Positions 25,057 through 36,728 of a stretch of DNA of 64,000 bases are shown piece after piece (within the stretch, counting starts at the first letter, position 1; each line of letters starts with the position of its first letter). This DNA is from Taxillus chinensis (Eukaryota; Streptophyta; Magnoliopsida; Santalales; Loranthaceae), in NCBI GenBank assembly GCA_023512835.1, contig CM042087.1:40986517-41050516 (forward strand), read 5' to 3'. Under the pieces are notes generated by a model that made no database searches, was not told the DNA's origin, and saw only the letters and a list, made by a program, of their open reading frames with translations. The translations under genes and the position numbers were made by a program.

Positions 25057-25899
25057 ATGAAATATAACTGAGGGGTTCCAACTTGGGTTCATGTATATGG
25101 GTTGTGCAACCTTTCTGAGGTTGAACTGAGTGGGGCTTATTTTTGGTCCCATGCCTGGTAGGAAGGTTAATATTGTGGACACCACATGCCTGTCCTCCAC
25201 AAGCCAATAGAATCCCACAGAGATCCTCTCTCTTTACGATATTTGTACTCCTTTTGTTCATTTCTCTGACTCTGACCATCTCCATCTCCCTCTTTGAAAA
25301 CGTAAAAGTTTCTGTAGAAGGGAACTTTTCTTCTACATTTTTTTTTTGGGTTTCATGCTGGGGAAAAATTATTTATATACTCCTGCATACCACAAACCAA
25401 TTTAGCACAGCATCAGATAGGGGACAAATTAAGTGAATTTAAAGAGGGGTAAAAAGTCCCTTAAACTGATGATGCAGTAACTCACGTTAATTAGTTCAAA
25501 TATATATATATATAAAGTACAAAAACTCAAAACAAAAAATGTACTAGGGTAAATAAATTGGAGAAAGCAAAGACGCGCAAAGGCCCAGGTAAAAGCCGGT
25601 TTACATGGGAGTGTTGTAGTGGCACAAACAAAAGACAAAAGTAAAAATTACCATACCCAATAATGCTTTGAAGACAGTGCAGCCCCACTCTACATTAACT
25701 TTTGCTCAGTGGTTTTACTAGATTTTTTAAGTTGAAGTTGCAAGTTAAAAGTTTATGATTTAAATCCAGAATCCGCGTCAATTCCAATCCCTCATTTTTT
25801 ATATTCCTGAGTTGATAATCATCACCCACATCCATATGATCACCAGCTTCTAAAATTTTAGCAGCAACTCAAGCATTATCCTAGATTTTTTTTTTTTTT

Positions 25900-25919
25900 G
25901 AGAGAGAGAGAGAGAGAGA
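25900..25919. repeat. (GA)n microsatellite
   Basis: Ten GA units directly after a T run. Confidence 0.95.
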
Positions 25920-26806
25920 CGTGGTTAGATTTTTTTGTTCTTTACAAATCATTATCCCAAGCTAAATACAGACGCCACAAATGAAAGTCCCCCACTATGA
26001 AAGGGCAAGGGCCGGGTGGAGCGGTAAATTTTTTAAAAGGCAAATAAATATTTAAAAAAAAAAAAGAATTAGGCCAAGGGGGGGACAGACAATAAGTCAC
26101 ATTTGGACCGTTCACAATAATTCAGACACGGCCAAATGTACGTCCATGCCCCACATGTGAGAATCATCCAGTGTGAGACGACGAATTCAAATAGAGTTAC
26201 TATCTAAATCTAAAACACAGTGGAAATGAGAGATCAAAACAAAACAAAAAAAACAATTGAAAGGAGAAGGAATGTGTACTTCGTCAAAACAAGCATCATC
26301 GCATCAGCCAGCCCAGACTAGTAGACTACACGCACCTGCCTTTCCCAGCAGGTGACCCCTTTGAAATGACAATAACACCCCTCACCCCCACCATCGACAT
26401 ACTTAATCTTTAGGTATATGTCCCCTTCGGTACAACTATACTGTCTCATCAACCCTAAACCTTTTATCCCTTGTCCTATCTCACTATCTTATCAACACCC
26501 CCAAACCTAACAACTAGTTGTTACAACATGTACAAAATATTAATATAATGCTCACCTAAATACGGAAGAGGAATAGAATAGGCTTTTTCTTAATTAGTGC
26601 TGCCTAACCTAAGATTAGTGTTAAGAGTAACTCAAAAAGACTTCGGCTTGGTTTATATTAATTAGAGGTGTGTGCGCGGACTACTACTATACTAATTAGC
26701 TGCAATCGACTTGAATAGTAATTGATTGCTACACAAAAAGAAGAAAGAGCAATTACTACCTTGTTTTGAATGACAGTGATTTTGTTGGGGACTGCACTGC
26801 AGTTTT

Positions 26807-29088
26807 TTAGGCCGGTTTTGGGGCGGCCTGCTTGAAGGCAACAGTGGGAGCTATTCTACAGCTCCTCCTCTCATGCTCCTGCACTAACTCTCCTGCAAAC
26901 CAGTCGAGTTTCTCAAAATTACACTGCTCCCCAATCCTCTTGCCTCCAAACAGAACCGATTCCACGTTCTTCTGCAGCAGCATTTGGTCGGCAACCTCAG
27001 CCAGCATCTCTACATTGCTGGCGCTCGGATCTGTATCCACATTGGCCTTGCACCACCCCACGCTCGATCCATTTGCCTGCCCCATGAACACCAACAGTTT
27101 TGATCAAAAATTCTTGTTCCCTGATGATCCCATAACTAACAAACTCCAACCCAATCCGTCTACACCAAAAATTCATGCAAATCTCTCCCAAAACCCACGG
27201 TAAAATTATTAGATTCATCACCTAACCGCCATAAATATTAAAGGCTATACCAGTTTACAGTTACCAGGGGCAGAGCACAATCAAATCCAGAATTCAGCAT
27301 GCAGCCGCCTAATTAATAACGAGAATACGCAGGGCTAGATAACATATAATTAACAGAGTGGGACCCAACATATCAAAATCGCCCGTGAAAAAAGTTTTTT
27401 TGACAGTTGCTTTCTAAAATCAATGAGTAAAAATAAAAAAATAAATTACTCAAATTCAAAGACAAGTTTACATTGAAGAAAAGAACCACAGAAGGAAACT
27501 AACTTAAGGATTGGATTGCCACCAAAGGCAAAAAGGAGTAAGATTGCTCATGAAAATGTGGAAAGCAGTCATCACAATTTAAGTAAAAAAAAAAAGGAAA
27601 TAAATAAATAAAAAGTATTGAAGATTTAAGTACGTAAATTTAGACACTAAAACGAATTTTAATGAAATTTTTTGGATGGACGGTTTGGTGGGACAGGGAA
27701 GAAAACACAAGACTTCAATTGTATGACTCAGAAACGGAAAGGCGCACGTTAAAAAAAACACGTGTCCTAGGTTAAGACAAAATCACAGCAACCTGCGGGG
27801 GCCGCCAATCCGTAACGGCAAAATTAGTATAAAATTTAAAATAAATCTTTAAAAGAAAAAAAAAACGGCCAACCCCAACGTGAATCCGCCAATAACCTGC
27901 GCCGGACGGTACCAAGCGCACGTTAGCCGGTAGGACCGTACGCGTACGTACCTGAATTCGGACGTAATTGGTGCTCCGGGCCTGAGCGAAAGCCATAGCC
28001 ACGGCCTGGTCGACCATGTCGGCGGCGCCGTCGCCGGCGATACGAGCCGTGGGGCGAGCCCATTGCTTGGCCTTCCAGCCCCTAACCTTCTCGTACTCAA
28101 AGCCGCCGGCGGCGGGGGGTTCCAGGAGCTGAGCTGTCCCGAGCGAAAGGACGAAAATGTCCTCCACCCCTCGCACGAAGGGGAACTCCTGCTTGTTGTG
28201 CAGCACGTGGGTGATGGCCGCTGCGGTGGGGTTGCTCATGGCCAGCCCGCCGTCCACCGCCACGCAACGCGTCTGGCCGTCGACAGACCGCATCAGCACC
28301 GGGTCGAACAGCCCCGGCACTGCCGAGGTCGCCCGGCACACCTCCCACAGCCGGAAGTCGAAGCTGTCCGTCTCCAGCGCGTCGGCCCGAGAGAACAGGA
28401 ACGGTGCCGAGCTGGACAGGTCGTAGCACGGTATGAGCACCGGCTTCAGCGTGTCTTTCAGGGTCAGGCTCCGACCCTTCTCCGCCGTGAACGCGCCTTT
28501 CACCGCCTCCTCAAGCCCGGAGGTCGACGCGCTCGATGAGGATCTACACGCGCCGCCGAGCAGTCGGCGGAAGAACCCGGACGAGTCCGATGCCCCTTCG
28601 CCGGCGGCCGAGCCGCGGTAGAAGCTGTGGCCCCTGTCGGCCAGGAAGCGCCAGGTGTCGTCGGCGTTGAAAATGGGTCGGCTGTTGTCTCTGGTAGCGA
28701 AGAGCATCGCGGTGAAGATGCCGCCGACGCCGGTGCCGGCGGCGACGTCGAAGTAGTCGGCGATTCGGGCGTCCGGGTTGCCGGATTTGGTCTTTAAGGC
28801 GCGTTCCAGGTAGGCCAGGGCTTTGCCGGAGACGATCCCTCGCATGCCTCCGCCGTCAATGCTGAGAATACAGATTTTACCTCTCTGGTTCTTTATTGTC
28901 GTGACACCACCGCTGTCGGCAGGCGTCGGAGCCTCGCTCTGCTTGGGGTTGGGGTTGTGGTTGGGGATCCACAGGTTTTGATCATCGTACCCGAACAGAA
29001 ACTTGCTTTCGAGGATGGAGAAGATTTCATAGCTGAGCTTGTCGGAATCGATACTCGGCTCTTGCATCTCAGGCTGATGGCACGCCAT
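26807..29088 (-). CDS. Patatin-like protein, class III (pPLA-III)
   Basis: Two exons, 27952-29088 and 26807-27076, joined at CAG|GTACGT and GGGGCAG|GCA in phase 0, give 468 residues. The family comprises lipid acyl hydrolases related to patatin, affecting membrane lipids, growth and cell-wall properties. The anion-hole loop is DGGGMRG (78-84) and the catalytic Asp motif DGG is at 279-281. The usual GTSTGG nucleophile elbow reads GTGVGG (118-123), so the canonical Ser position is Gly120. This change is the known hallmark of the plant pPLA-III subgroup rather than damage. A Ser/Gly-rich insert spans ~158-192. Without splicing the first exon would read on to an artificial 438-residue end. A GAA/TTC microsatellite lies just upstream in the 5' UTR. 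Subfamily is firm; which orthologue is not. Confidence 0.94.
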
Positions 29089-29116
29089 CTGATGTAATGT
29101 TTTTGTAACTTTTGCT

Positions 29117-29153
29117 TTCTTCTTCTTCTTCTTCTTCTTCTTCTTCTTCTTCT
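29117..29153. repeat. (TTC)n / (GAA)n microsatellite in 5' UTR
   Basis: Twelve or so triplets, 29-65 bases upstream of the patatin-like ATG on its minus strand, so probably within the transcribed leader. Confidence 0.93.
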
Positions 29154-29219
29154 ATTTTGAGTTTGAGGATGAATTGAATTGAATTAGCCAAGAATATTCA
29201 AGAACCAGGCCACAAAAGT

Positions 29220-29229
29220 GTATATATAT
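29220..29229 (-). promoter_or_regulatory. Candidate TATA box of patatin-like gene
   Basis: CATATATATA on the minus strand, about 135 bases upstream of the ATG. Position suits a core promoter with a ~100-base leader. Sequence match only. Confidence 0.4.
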
Positions 29230-30913
29230 GAGCAGAGCAGAGGCGAGGCGAGGCGAGACTCATCTCTGGTATAGAGTAGTACGTTGTAATCACCCACCCC
29301 CCAATATTGCCGTGTTATATATAATATATCCCACCAAAACCCACAAACAGACAAAAAGCTTGATGATGTACAAACCTTAATAATCTCCCTAATTAAACAT
29401 CTTCTAAACTCTAGTCAAAAACCTTGGCGTATGTAATCAGAGCTGTCGCCGACCAGGGAAGAATCGGAGGATAGAAATGACCGTTGTTGGCACGCCCAAC
29501 GCACCGCCACCGCCACGCTATCAGAAATAATATCACATACGCATCGGAAACCAAAACATGCCCGAGAGGCTCAAAAACATACGTCCACAGCAGACAAGAA
29601 CGCAGGCTTCGCAGAGCTTTGCGCATGTCCGTTTCGACCACATTGTTATAAAATCCCCCCTTGAGCCCCACTACTCTTCAAAGCAATAAATATAATAATC
29701 AATTACCACCCAAATCTAATTATTGAGATTTGAGGCGAGTAAGTAACAAACAGATGCGATAGCTCGAATCGTAACTATAATTGTATATCAACAATTAATT
29801 GCCAACATTCAAAAAATCATGGATGGATTAGCTGGGTATTTGCTGCGGGTTTGGAAATTTTCCTTCTACGTTAAAACTACCATTTTGTGGTTGCGGAGTT
29901 AAAAATAAATTTCCATAAAGTAAATATTTCAATTTTTTAAAATTAGGGTGGGTTTTATTTTGATATTATTTTATTGATTCCAATTCAATTAGGATGAGAC
30001 CTAATCAACTTATTAGATCAATAAAATATAATCATTTTAAATGTATACTATACAGCTATACCAAAGCTTATAGGTAGGTTGTAGGAGCTCTAGTAAAAAA
30101 AAATTATAAATGTAAAAAAGATTGTCTTAAATACAATTCAACTTCAACCGATGTGACACAAAGAATGTGTTTTGGAATGAAGAATAATAAGATTATATAA
30201 TTTTACCATACAAACCGACTTGCTAGTTTTTTGTTTTTTGTTTTTTGTTTTACAAATATTACATTAATATTAATACACTTGAATGAATTTAATGGTATAC
30301 TACTTTTTACCAGGACAGACATGGTGGTTCAAAGCGATTAATTTTAGTACGTGCTCTTATGGGCATATGGAGTGATCCTGTGGAAGAAATGAATGTAGGC
30401 ATTGTTTTTAACGCCCAAATCTGTTGGGTCCGTGTTGTCTGGGGTTTTGTAAAACTAACCGATTCCGGCGAAACGTTTGCCACTTGCCACGCCGGATGTA
30501 TGTTACTTAATGTTGTAATAATAATAAATAAAAGTACTTTAAAGGTAATAAACACATTTTAATTAATATTGGAGACATTAATTTTAACTCATACAAGTTT
30601 TAATACTGATATGGACATAATTCATTGCATTTTCAATTCTACGCTAATAATATCAAGTATTTATTCTAATTTCAATATTATTTTAATTGCTACATTCTGA
30701 GTTAATCGCCAACATTTAATATATACATACATATACATACATACATATATACATATAAAGACACGCATAAATGCATGGAGTCACAAATTTCATATTATTA
30801 CATATTGATACTAGTTAAAAATCGTACTTTTTTTTATTATAAATAAATAAATAAATAAATTCGTCTACTAATATTTTTTTGAGAGGTCGATACTTCCTAC
30901 TTCCTAGTGCGGG

Positions 30914-30942
30914 CTGGGGACTGGGGACTGGGGACTGGGGAG
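30914..30942. repeat. Heptamer minisatellite (CTGGGGA)n
   Basis: Four tandem copies of CTGGGGA, the last one running into AGTCGAG. Confidence 0.9.
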
Positions 30943-32280
30943 TCGAGCTTGGGGATCATCATTCATCAACACAAGCCAGCCCGGTTGCCAATACGTCGAT
31001 CGATCGATAGCGGGCTGTCGGAGAAGTCGAAGAAGCAGGCGGCGGTTAAGGCGGCTTTTGAGGGGGCTGTGAATTGAAGAAAGTTGCTGGATATAGCTAG
31101 CCTTTGGGTTACCCAGAGTCCAGAGATGTCATCAGACAGCTGAGGTGATGATTGCTTGGTGTCAATGAGGTCAGCCGCAGGTGGGTCGATTCGATTGTTT
31201 AATTTGTTTTGCTTCAGACTAACCGGAGATATGCCCACCAAGCGTTTGTGAATATGCCTGTGTGCAATGTTGATATTTATGTTAGGCTATTGATTTCTAG
31301 TCACCCGCCCTGCTGCCCCTCCCATTTGCTGCTCAAATAACGTATGGTGTTCAGAGTTCAAAACTCACAACTCCTTGATTGATTGAATGATTGATGAGTA
31401 GGTGTTACACAAGTAAATTGTTTGTTTGTGGCTTGTTTGTGACTCTTGCTGGCCGGACTTTGATTTACTTACGCTATTTTACATAAATGTTGACGGAAGA
31501 CAACACACTGAATCAACTTTAGGTTGATGTTTTATTAACTAGAAATAAATATCATATGTATGTGACAGGAATCTTAGTGTCTACTGTCTAGGTGGCGTCC
31601 GGCCTGTCGGAGGATATACCATTACCATAGAAGTGGAGATAGGGAGCGGAGGTGTGAGCAATCTATCTAGTATCTAGATAGACAGAGCCAAAGTGCATCA
31701 CCACCGGCTCAAGACCACCAGATTAAGGTTCTACTACCTCAACTCCACCCAATTGATGAGTTCCACCGATTTTACCGAGTCGGGTCGACTATTGACCATT
31801 GACTTTTGATCGTTGATCATTGATTTTGACTCTTTTTTTTTTTTTTTCTAAACTGAAATATGAACCCAAATTTCCTCTTCACGTTCAAAGTGAACAAAGT
31901 GACAAAATAAGGTCATTGCACAAGAAAAAGAAAATCGTTCATCATTATTGCGTTGCCCTTAACTTTCATTCTCATTGATAGTTGATATATATACATGTCT
32001 CTGCGCACTTGTCAAATTTAACTCAATATCCAACCTTACTTCCCCCACATGGGCACAAAGCACATGGTGAAAGAGAGAGAGAGAGAGAATTGAAATGTTG
32101 AATGTGAGATCATGATACTTTTAATCGTCGATCGGTAACGCTTGATTAATGTTCTCTGCTGTAGATGATTGCATTTTGATCACCTAATGCCCTGTCGTTT
32201 CCTACCCCTATTTACTGGTGTTGGGATGCTATCATATCATGTCCGTAGACTTTGGGGGGCATCCTTTGCGACATTACACG

Positions 32281-32347
32281 CCATATTATAGGTTGCCATC
32301 CAACTAACTACGTGTTAGCTGGCATGGCGTGGTGATCCATAATATGC
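32281..32347 (+). other. Imperfect hairpin (possible small-RNA precursor or foldback)
   Basis: Inner arms CCATCCAACTAAC and GTTAGCTGGCATGG pair around the loop TACGT. Outer arms CATATTATAGG and CCATAATATG pair with one bulged base. It matches no miRNA sequence that I recognise. Confidence 0.4.
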
Positions 32348-34599
32348 AGAGTTTGGCCCGACCCATGGTGGGTGGACTGATGGAGCCATGCCTATATTGT
32401 AAGTTCTGCACAGAAGTTGGCTTACGGTACGTCAAGGCAGCCAAGCGGACCTGTCAAAGGCTGCCCAACCCCAATTTGTTCGGTATTACCAATTAGGTCT
32501 CATAATAAGCTGCCATTTCTGAACCAGCTTGATCGTGAAGGTTTGGAAGGATATAATGCAATGACCTTTTTATAAAAAAATATAAAAAAAAAAACCCAAC
32601 ATATTCATTGGCTTCTGTCATTTGCTCACATTTGACATGGTTGTGATCTGTACGGAGAACGAGAGACATAAAGATGGTAATAACGTTGTACGTGCTAAAG
32701 TACATGAGTTGAAACTTCAAATTATTTTTTTTTTAAACGTTTTGGGCTGAACCCCAAATTTAATCCAATGTCAAGCGTAAGTGTTATATATTTGTTAGTG
32801 GCGCAACGTCGTCCATCCCTCACAAAAAGGGCTACCGACGGAGTACGGACGCCGGTCGCCGTCGTCGACTCGCCGTCCAACGCGTGGACCCTGCAGGTGC
32901 GAAACATGTCGCGAAAAAGCCGGAAATTGAAGACGAGAGTCATATAACCGGGCCTGCTTGGCTTTGACCAGACCGTCCCTTCATTTTCAGGGGGCTTACT
33001 ACCACGCGTCACGCCGGTGGTGGAGATCCGTCGGTCCCGCCATTGGGGCCGCCGCGAACAACGGGTCAAAGCTAGGAACAGATGGCGGTAACTAGGCCCC
33101 CGGTGGAAATAAATAATGATTCAAAAAAACCAAATAGTGGCTTTAGTATGTTAGTATTTATATATATATATATATATATTACAGATCATTAATTGCTGTG
33201 GCCTGTGGGAATATAAACCAACCCCACTCCATTATAAAAACCAACTTGTTTGTTAAATTTTTATCAGATCAGAGAGTGTTTGTCTTGTCGGTCGGTGGGC
33301 TCTAATTATTTGGAATTGAAATTATAGTTGCCTTTTGTTTGCTCCGAGTGAGTAAGCCCCCTAATTATCAGATCATTAATTGCTGTTAGATTCATAATTC
33401 AATTTTGTCATTGACCCCATTGTGTAACCTGGGCATGAATCACAATTCATATCAAATATGCAAACAGATTAATATTAAATTCATAAATTATATTTTAAAT
33501 TACAATTCAATGTCTTAGGTTTCGGGTTAGAAACTAATATCAAACCCACAAGCTATATTGCTTTATTGTCTAATCTGCAAGTGAAAGATGTGTGTTTCCT
33601 ATGTGGCCTCCCATAACAAAGGAAGAGATTGGTTATACTCATATGAAATTATGCATGTAGAATGACTTCCAATATGGGTTTAGTCGAGTGTCGTGAAAGG
33701 GATTATTTACATGTTCAAAAGAGGGAGAGTATAAAATTAATGTATGTGAGATCACAGGGAGATTGATAGTGTAAATCACATGTTCATAAGTCTAATATTT
33801 TAGTGCCTACTTGACATACACAAGAACGAAAATTAACTCAAAGAGATAATGAAACATATATGGATATTAATTGATTCATTTTTAATATTTTAATAGTTTT
33901 TTGGCTTAAAATATCCACTCTATTCCAACTTGCTGCATTCTTTAGTTCAATTCAATTTCAACCCATACCCACCTAGGTATGGATCGGATCACCTATTATC
34001 CAGTCTCAATCTATAACATTGTCATCCCAAGTATACAAGATAACGAAATGAGTGTTTTTTTAATTACTAATATCCCATCATTAATAAATAATTGAATACC
34101 ACTTGTCACTCTTGATCTTGACCTAATGCGCCCACAGCCATCTCTAACAGGTCCCTTCTTTATACACCCTCAAGATTTGATAGCGACATGGGCCGAACGG
34201 CGGGTGTAGTGAGATTGATGATTGAAAGGAACTTCGATGAAGTAATCAGAAAGACAATGTGATCCAACCTTCGACGACAGTAAATTTTGTACTGAAAACC
34301 TCCAACGATAGAATACATACAGGCTTGGAACATCAACATTGGTTAAGTTCATCTGCTTGATACGATTGAATTAGGTACACTTCATATTAATCCAACAAGT
34401 GATATCAGCCTATAGCTTTCACGACAGTAACTTACATCACGAGATAAAGATGTTGAATTTTTTTAATTAAAATTCATTAAATAATACTATCGTATTATAT
34501 AAATTTAATTAAAATAAATTAATTTGATTTTCAGTATTTTGGATTGAAATGCGTAATACTCATGTCATGGCTAATAATACCCGGCTCTTGTGAGTCTTT

Positions 34600-35760
34600 C
34601 CCATATTCATGCGAGAGATTGTCCGCGTCTCTCTGGGACAACATTATTTCCATGTCCCCCCCCAACATCCCTTCCCTGAGCTTTTTCGTTACAGAGTGAC
34701 TTGAGAGCTTGCCGTAGCGACACTGTCATTGGTGAAATCATCACACCACTCAAATGCATGCTTCTCGTGTTCCTGTGTCGTTGACAAGATATTTCCACAG
34801 TGACTCACGTGGGGAAAATCGTTAAGAAGAGACAGCGATCACGTCCTTCTCAATGCCCCCATCTCCATTGCTTCTCCATTGGACCCAATAGGGACGAGTA
34901 AATCAAATGGCGTCGTACGCGCATTCTACCAAAGGCAACATCAAACGTCTCCTTCAAAATAACAATGTGGGACTCCATCTGTTCGAATCCCATGTCGCTT
35001 TCAGACATCAGTGAAGAAGACGTGGTCGTGTCCTCTTCCTCGTCGACTGTACCACCACCCACTTCCTCCTCCGCTCTTTCCACTTCGCCCTCCTCGAGAG
35101 TTTCGCCCGCCCTGATTGATCTTCGAGATATTGATCCACTCCTCCTCGAGCCTCTGTTTGATGCTCCACACCTGCTGGTCCACTGAGTACTTCTACCCGC
35201 TGATCAATTTGTCGTCGCCGCCCTGGAGAGACGCCAGGTCCTTGGGGTTCAGTTCCTTGTCCTGTGCTTCTCCCACAGTGGCTTCAGCTGTCGGTCTCGT
35301 CGAGGTGGGTCTGGAGGCGGTAACATTCATTACAATGGTCAAATTTTAATGAATATCGTATATAACCAACTATATGTTGATCAAATTTTAGTGGTTTTAG
35401 AGAGTCAAATATCATATATAACTAACTATATGTTGATAAAATTTTAGTTTATATTGTCAAATTTTTATTCCAAATATCCAGGTCCTTCTTTGTCGGTTCT
35501 GAACAGTCGCTGGAAATGTTGGCCTTTGGGCTCTCCTTTTAGATATACATCGTCATACCATTCCAGGACACTGCAAGAGACATACAATTTCTGGGGTATC
35601 GTCAACAGACTTCATCCTCCTTGCTTCCTTGGACAAAAGTTTATCACCCTTTGTCTTCCCCAGGGAAGGCGGTGCCCAAATAGTCGAGATGGTCTTGGGT
35701 GTTGGTGGTGGAGGATCACGCAAAATAGGTGGCAGTGATATCTACAGAATCTGCGTCACT
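34600..35760 (-). pseudogene. Degenerate unidentified coding relic
   Basis: On the minus strand several stretches look like former protein-coding sequence in shifting frames: a frame at ~35741-35561 (contains KTISTIWAPPSLGKTKGDK), a second at ~35563-35475 (WYDDVYLKGEPKGQHFQRLF) and a third at ~35258-35107 (KELNPKDLASLQGGDDKLISG, then an in-frame stop at 35193-35195, then YSVDQQVWSIKQRLEEEW). An AT-rich 140-base spacer with an internal repeat divides the second and third, like an old intron. I do not recognise the family. Frameshifts and the stop indicate a dead gene or captured fragment. Confidence 0.4.
35350..35456. repeat. Tandem pair of ~58-base AT-rich units
   Basis: ACTATATGTTGATCAAATTT at the first copy recurs 58 bases later as ACTATATGTTGATAAAATTT, with similar flanks. 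It lies between two coding-like relic blocks. Confidence 0.8.
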
Positions 35761-35898
35761 AACCTTTCAATGCTATAATCTATAGTCTGCTAGGTACCCG
35801 AATTTATGATGATCATAGCTAGCGGAGTGAGTCTTCAAGCCTCCAAAATAGTCAGGGTCTCCCTTTAATGGCTGCAATGGAAAACTGTTCAAGCTCAG

Positions 35899-36728
35899 AA
35901 CTAAAGATTTGGAATATAGGTTATCTTTGCTATCTCATTTACTGGAGCACAAGGCCTTTTAATCGACTATTTACAAAACTCGCTCCTAGTGGAGACTAGG
36001 AAACGGTATATCAATCAATTATTATAGAAAATTAATTTTATCAATTTATTTACAACTAATTTAGAGATGATTATGGTAATGTGCAACACCTTTTATCAAT
36101 GATTGAGTTCCTGGACAATCTCAACAAATTTACCATAGTATGTTGGAAGAGGACGTCTAGATTAGCGGAGGTTAGAAGCACATTGACAGAGAAAAAAGAG
36201 TTGTGTTTCATCCGATACGTCATAGAACGCTTTGGAAAGTGCCATTTTAGATTTCACGAGCAGTTCAAAGGCATAGATAACACCTCATTATATCAGGGCT
36301 CATAGAGGTGAGTAACTAGGCTTTAACTTTTTGATTTTCAGCATTGCCATTTGGGATACATGGGGTCTTTTGTGTCCCGCGGAATAGAATCTCCAATGAT
36401 GAATTTCGATGAGCTGGGACCAACCAGAGATAATTTGTTTCGGTAAAGATTATGTTGTCATTTAAGCTGCTGGAGCTTTCATATTGGAAATGGATAATGG
36501 GAGAGAATATGTAAGTGACAGGTGGGTCGGTAGCCGTAGGAGTGGGAACAGATGTAGATGTAAAAGAAGCCTGGGTTGCTACGTTGGGATATAAATTTTC
36601 AAAGGATTGAAGTCTACTCTGATACTGTAAAGATTTGGAATATCTCGTTTTTTTTATCTCATTTACTGGAGTACAAGGCCTTTTAATAGCCTATTTACAA
36701 AACTTGCTTGGTATATCAATCAATTACA
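35899..36728 (-). mobile_element. Ty1/copia-like retrotransposon remnant with ~100-base LTRs
   Basis: On the minus strand, a 103-base LTR-like sequence (36626-36728, TG..CA ends) is followed by GTATCAGAG, matching the primer-binding site complementary to initiator tRNA-Met. A gag-like frame then runs from 36609 to a stop at 36316-36318, with ATDPPVT and TETNYLW resembling copia gag N-termini. A diverged second LTR copy lies at ~35899-36021, carrying an extra ~18 bases. No protease, integrase or reverse transcriptase is present, so this is a deletion derivative or a TRIM-like short element. Confidence 0.55.

Larger units (their letters stand above)
18301..26806. other. Long gene-free intergenic region
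   Basis: About 8.5 kb without a supportable coding exon. Open frames here are short, low in complexity, or run through homopolymers. Contents: several (AT)n tracts, a C-homopolymer block (19485-19720), a run of (TGTTG) units near 20592-20617, very AT-rich DNA at 21.5-24.0 kb, a 27-G run at 25030-25056 and a (GA)n tract at 25900. A weak tRNA-like stretch (GCTCAGTGGT near 25704, then a degenerate B-box-like ATTTAAATCC) may be an old SINE. The last ~400 bases should include the patatin-like gene 3' UTR. Confidence 0.6.
29240..34600. other. Gene-free intergenic region
   Basis: No coding exon can be supported. Notable content: a heptamer minisatellite at 30914-30942, a ~67-base imperfect hairpin at 32281-32347, a GC-rich island at 32.8-33.1 kb followed by a TATA-like CATTATAAAAACC at ~33229, and an (AT)n run at 33160-33179. 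The GC island has W-box-like TTGACC/GGTCAA sites but no gene follows on either side. The rest is AT-rich and unremarkable. Confidence 0.55.

Noticed and set aside
24883..25285. Minus-strand frames with poly-Pro
   Set aside because: The Pro run is the 27-G homopolymer, and the rest has no family signal.
25700..25800. Second tRNA-like/SINE-like stretch (GCTCAGTGGT then ATTTAAATCC)
   Set aside because: The B-box match is too weak to call an element; mentioned only in the intergenic note.
28063..28539. 158-codon plus frame antisense to the patatin-like gene
   Set aside because: Antisense shadow of a GC-rich exon whose minus-strand frame carries all the domain motifs.
32722..33069. 115-codon minus frame in a GC-rich island
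   Set aside because: Basic, compositionally odd, no domain; better explained as non-coding GC-rich DNA.
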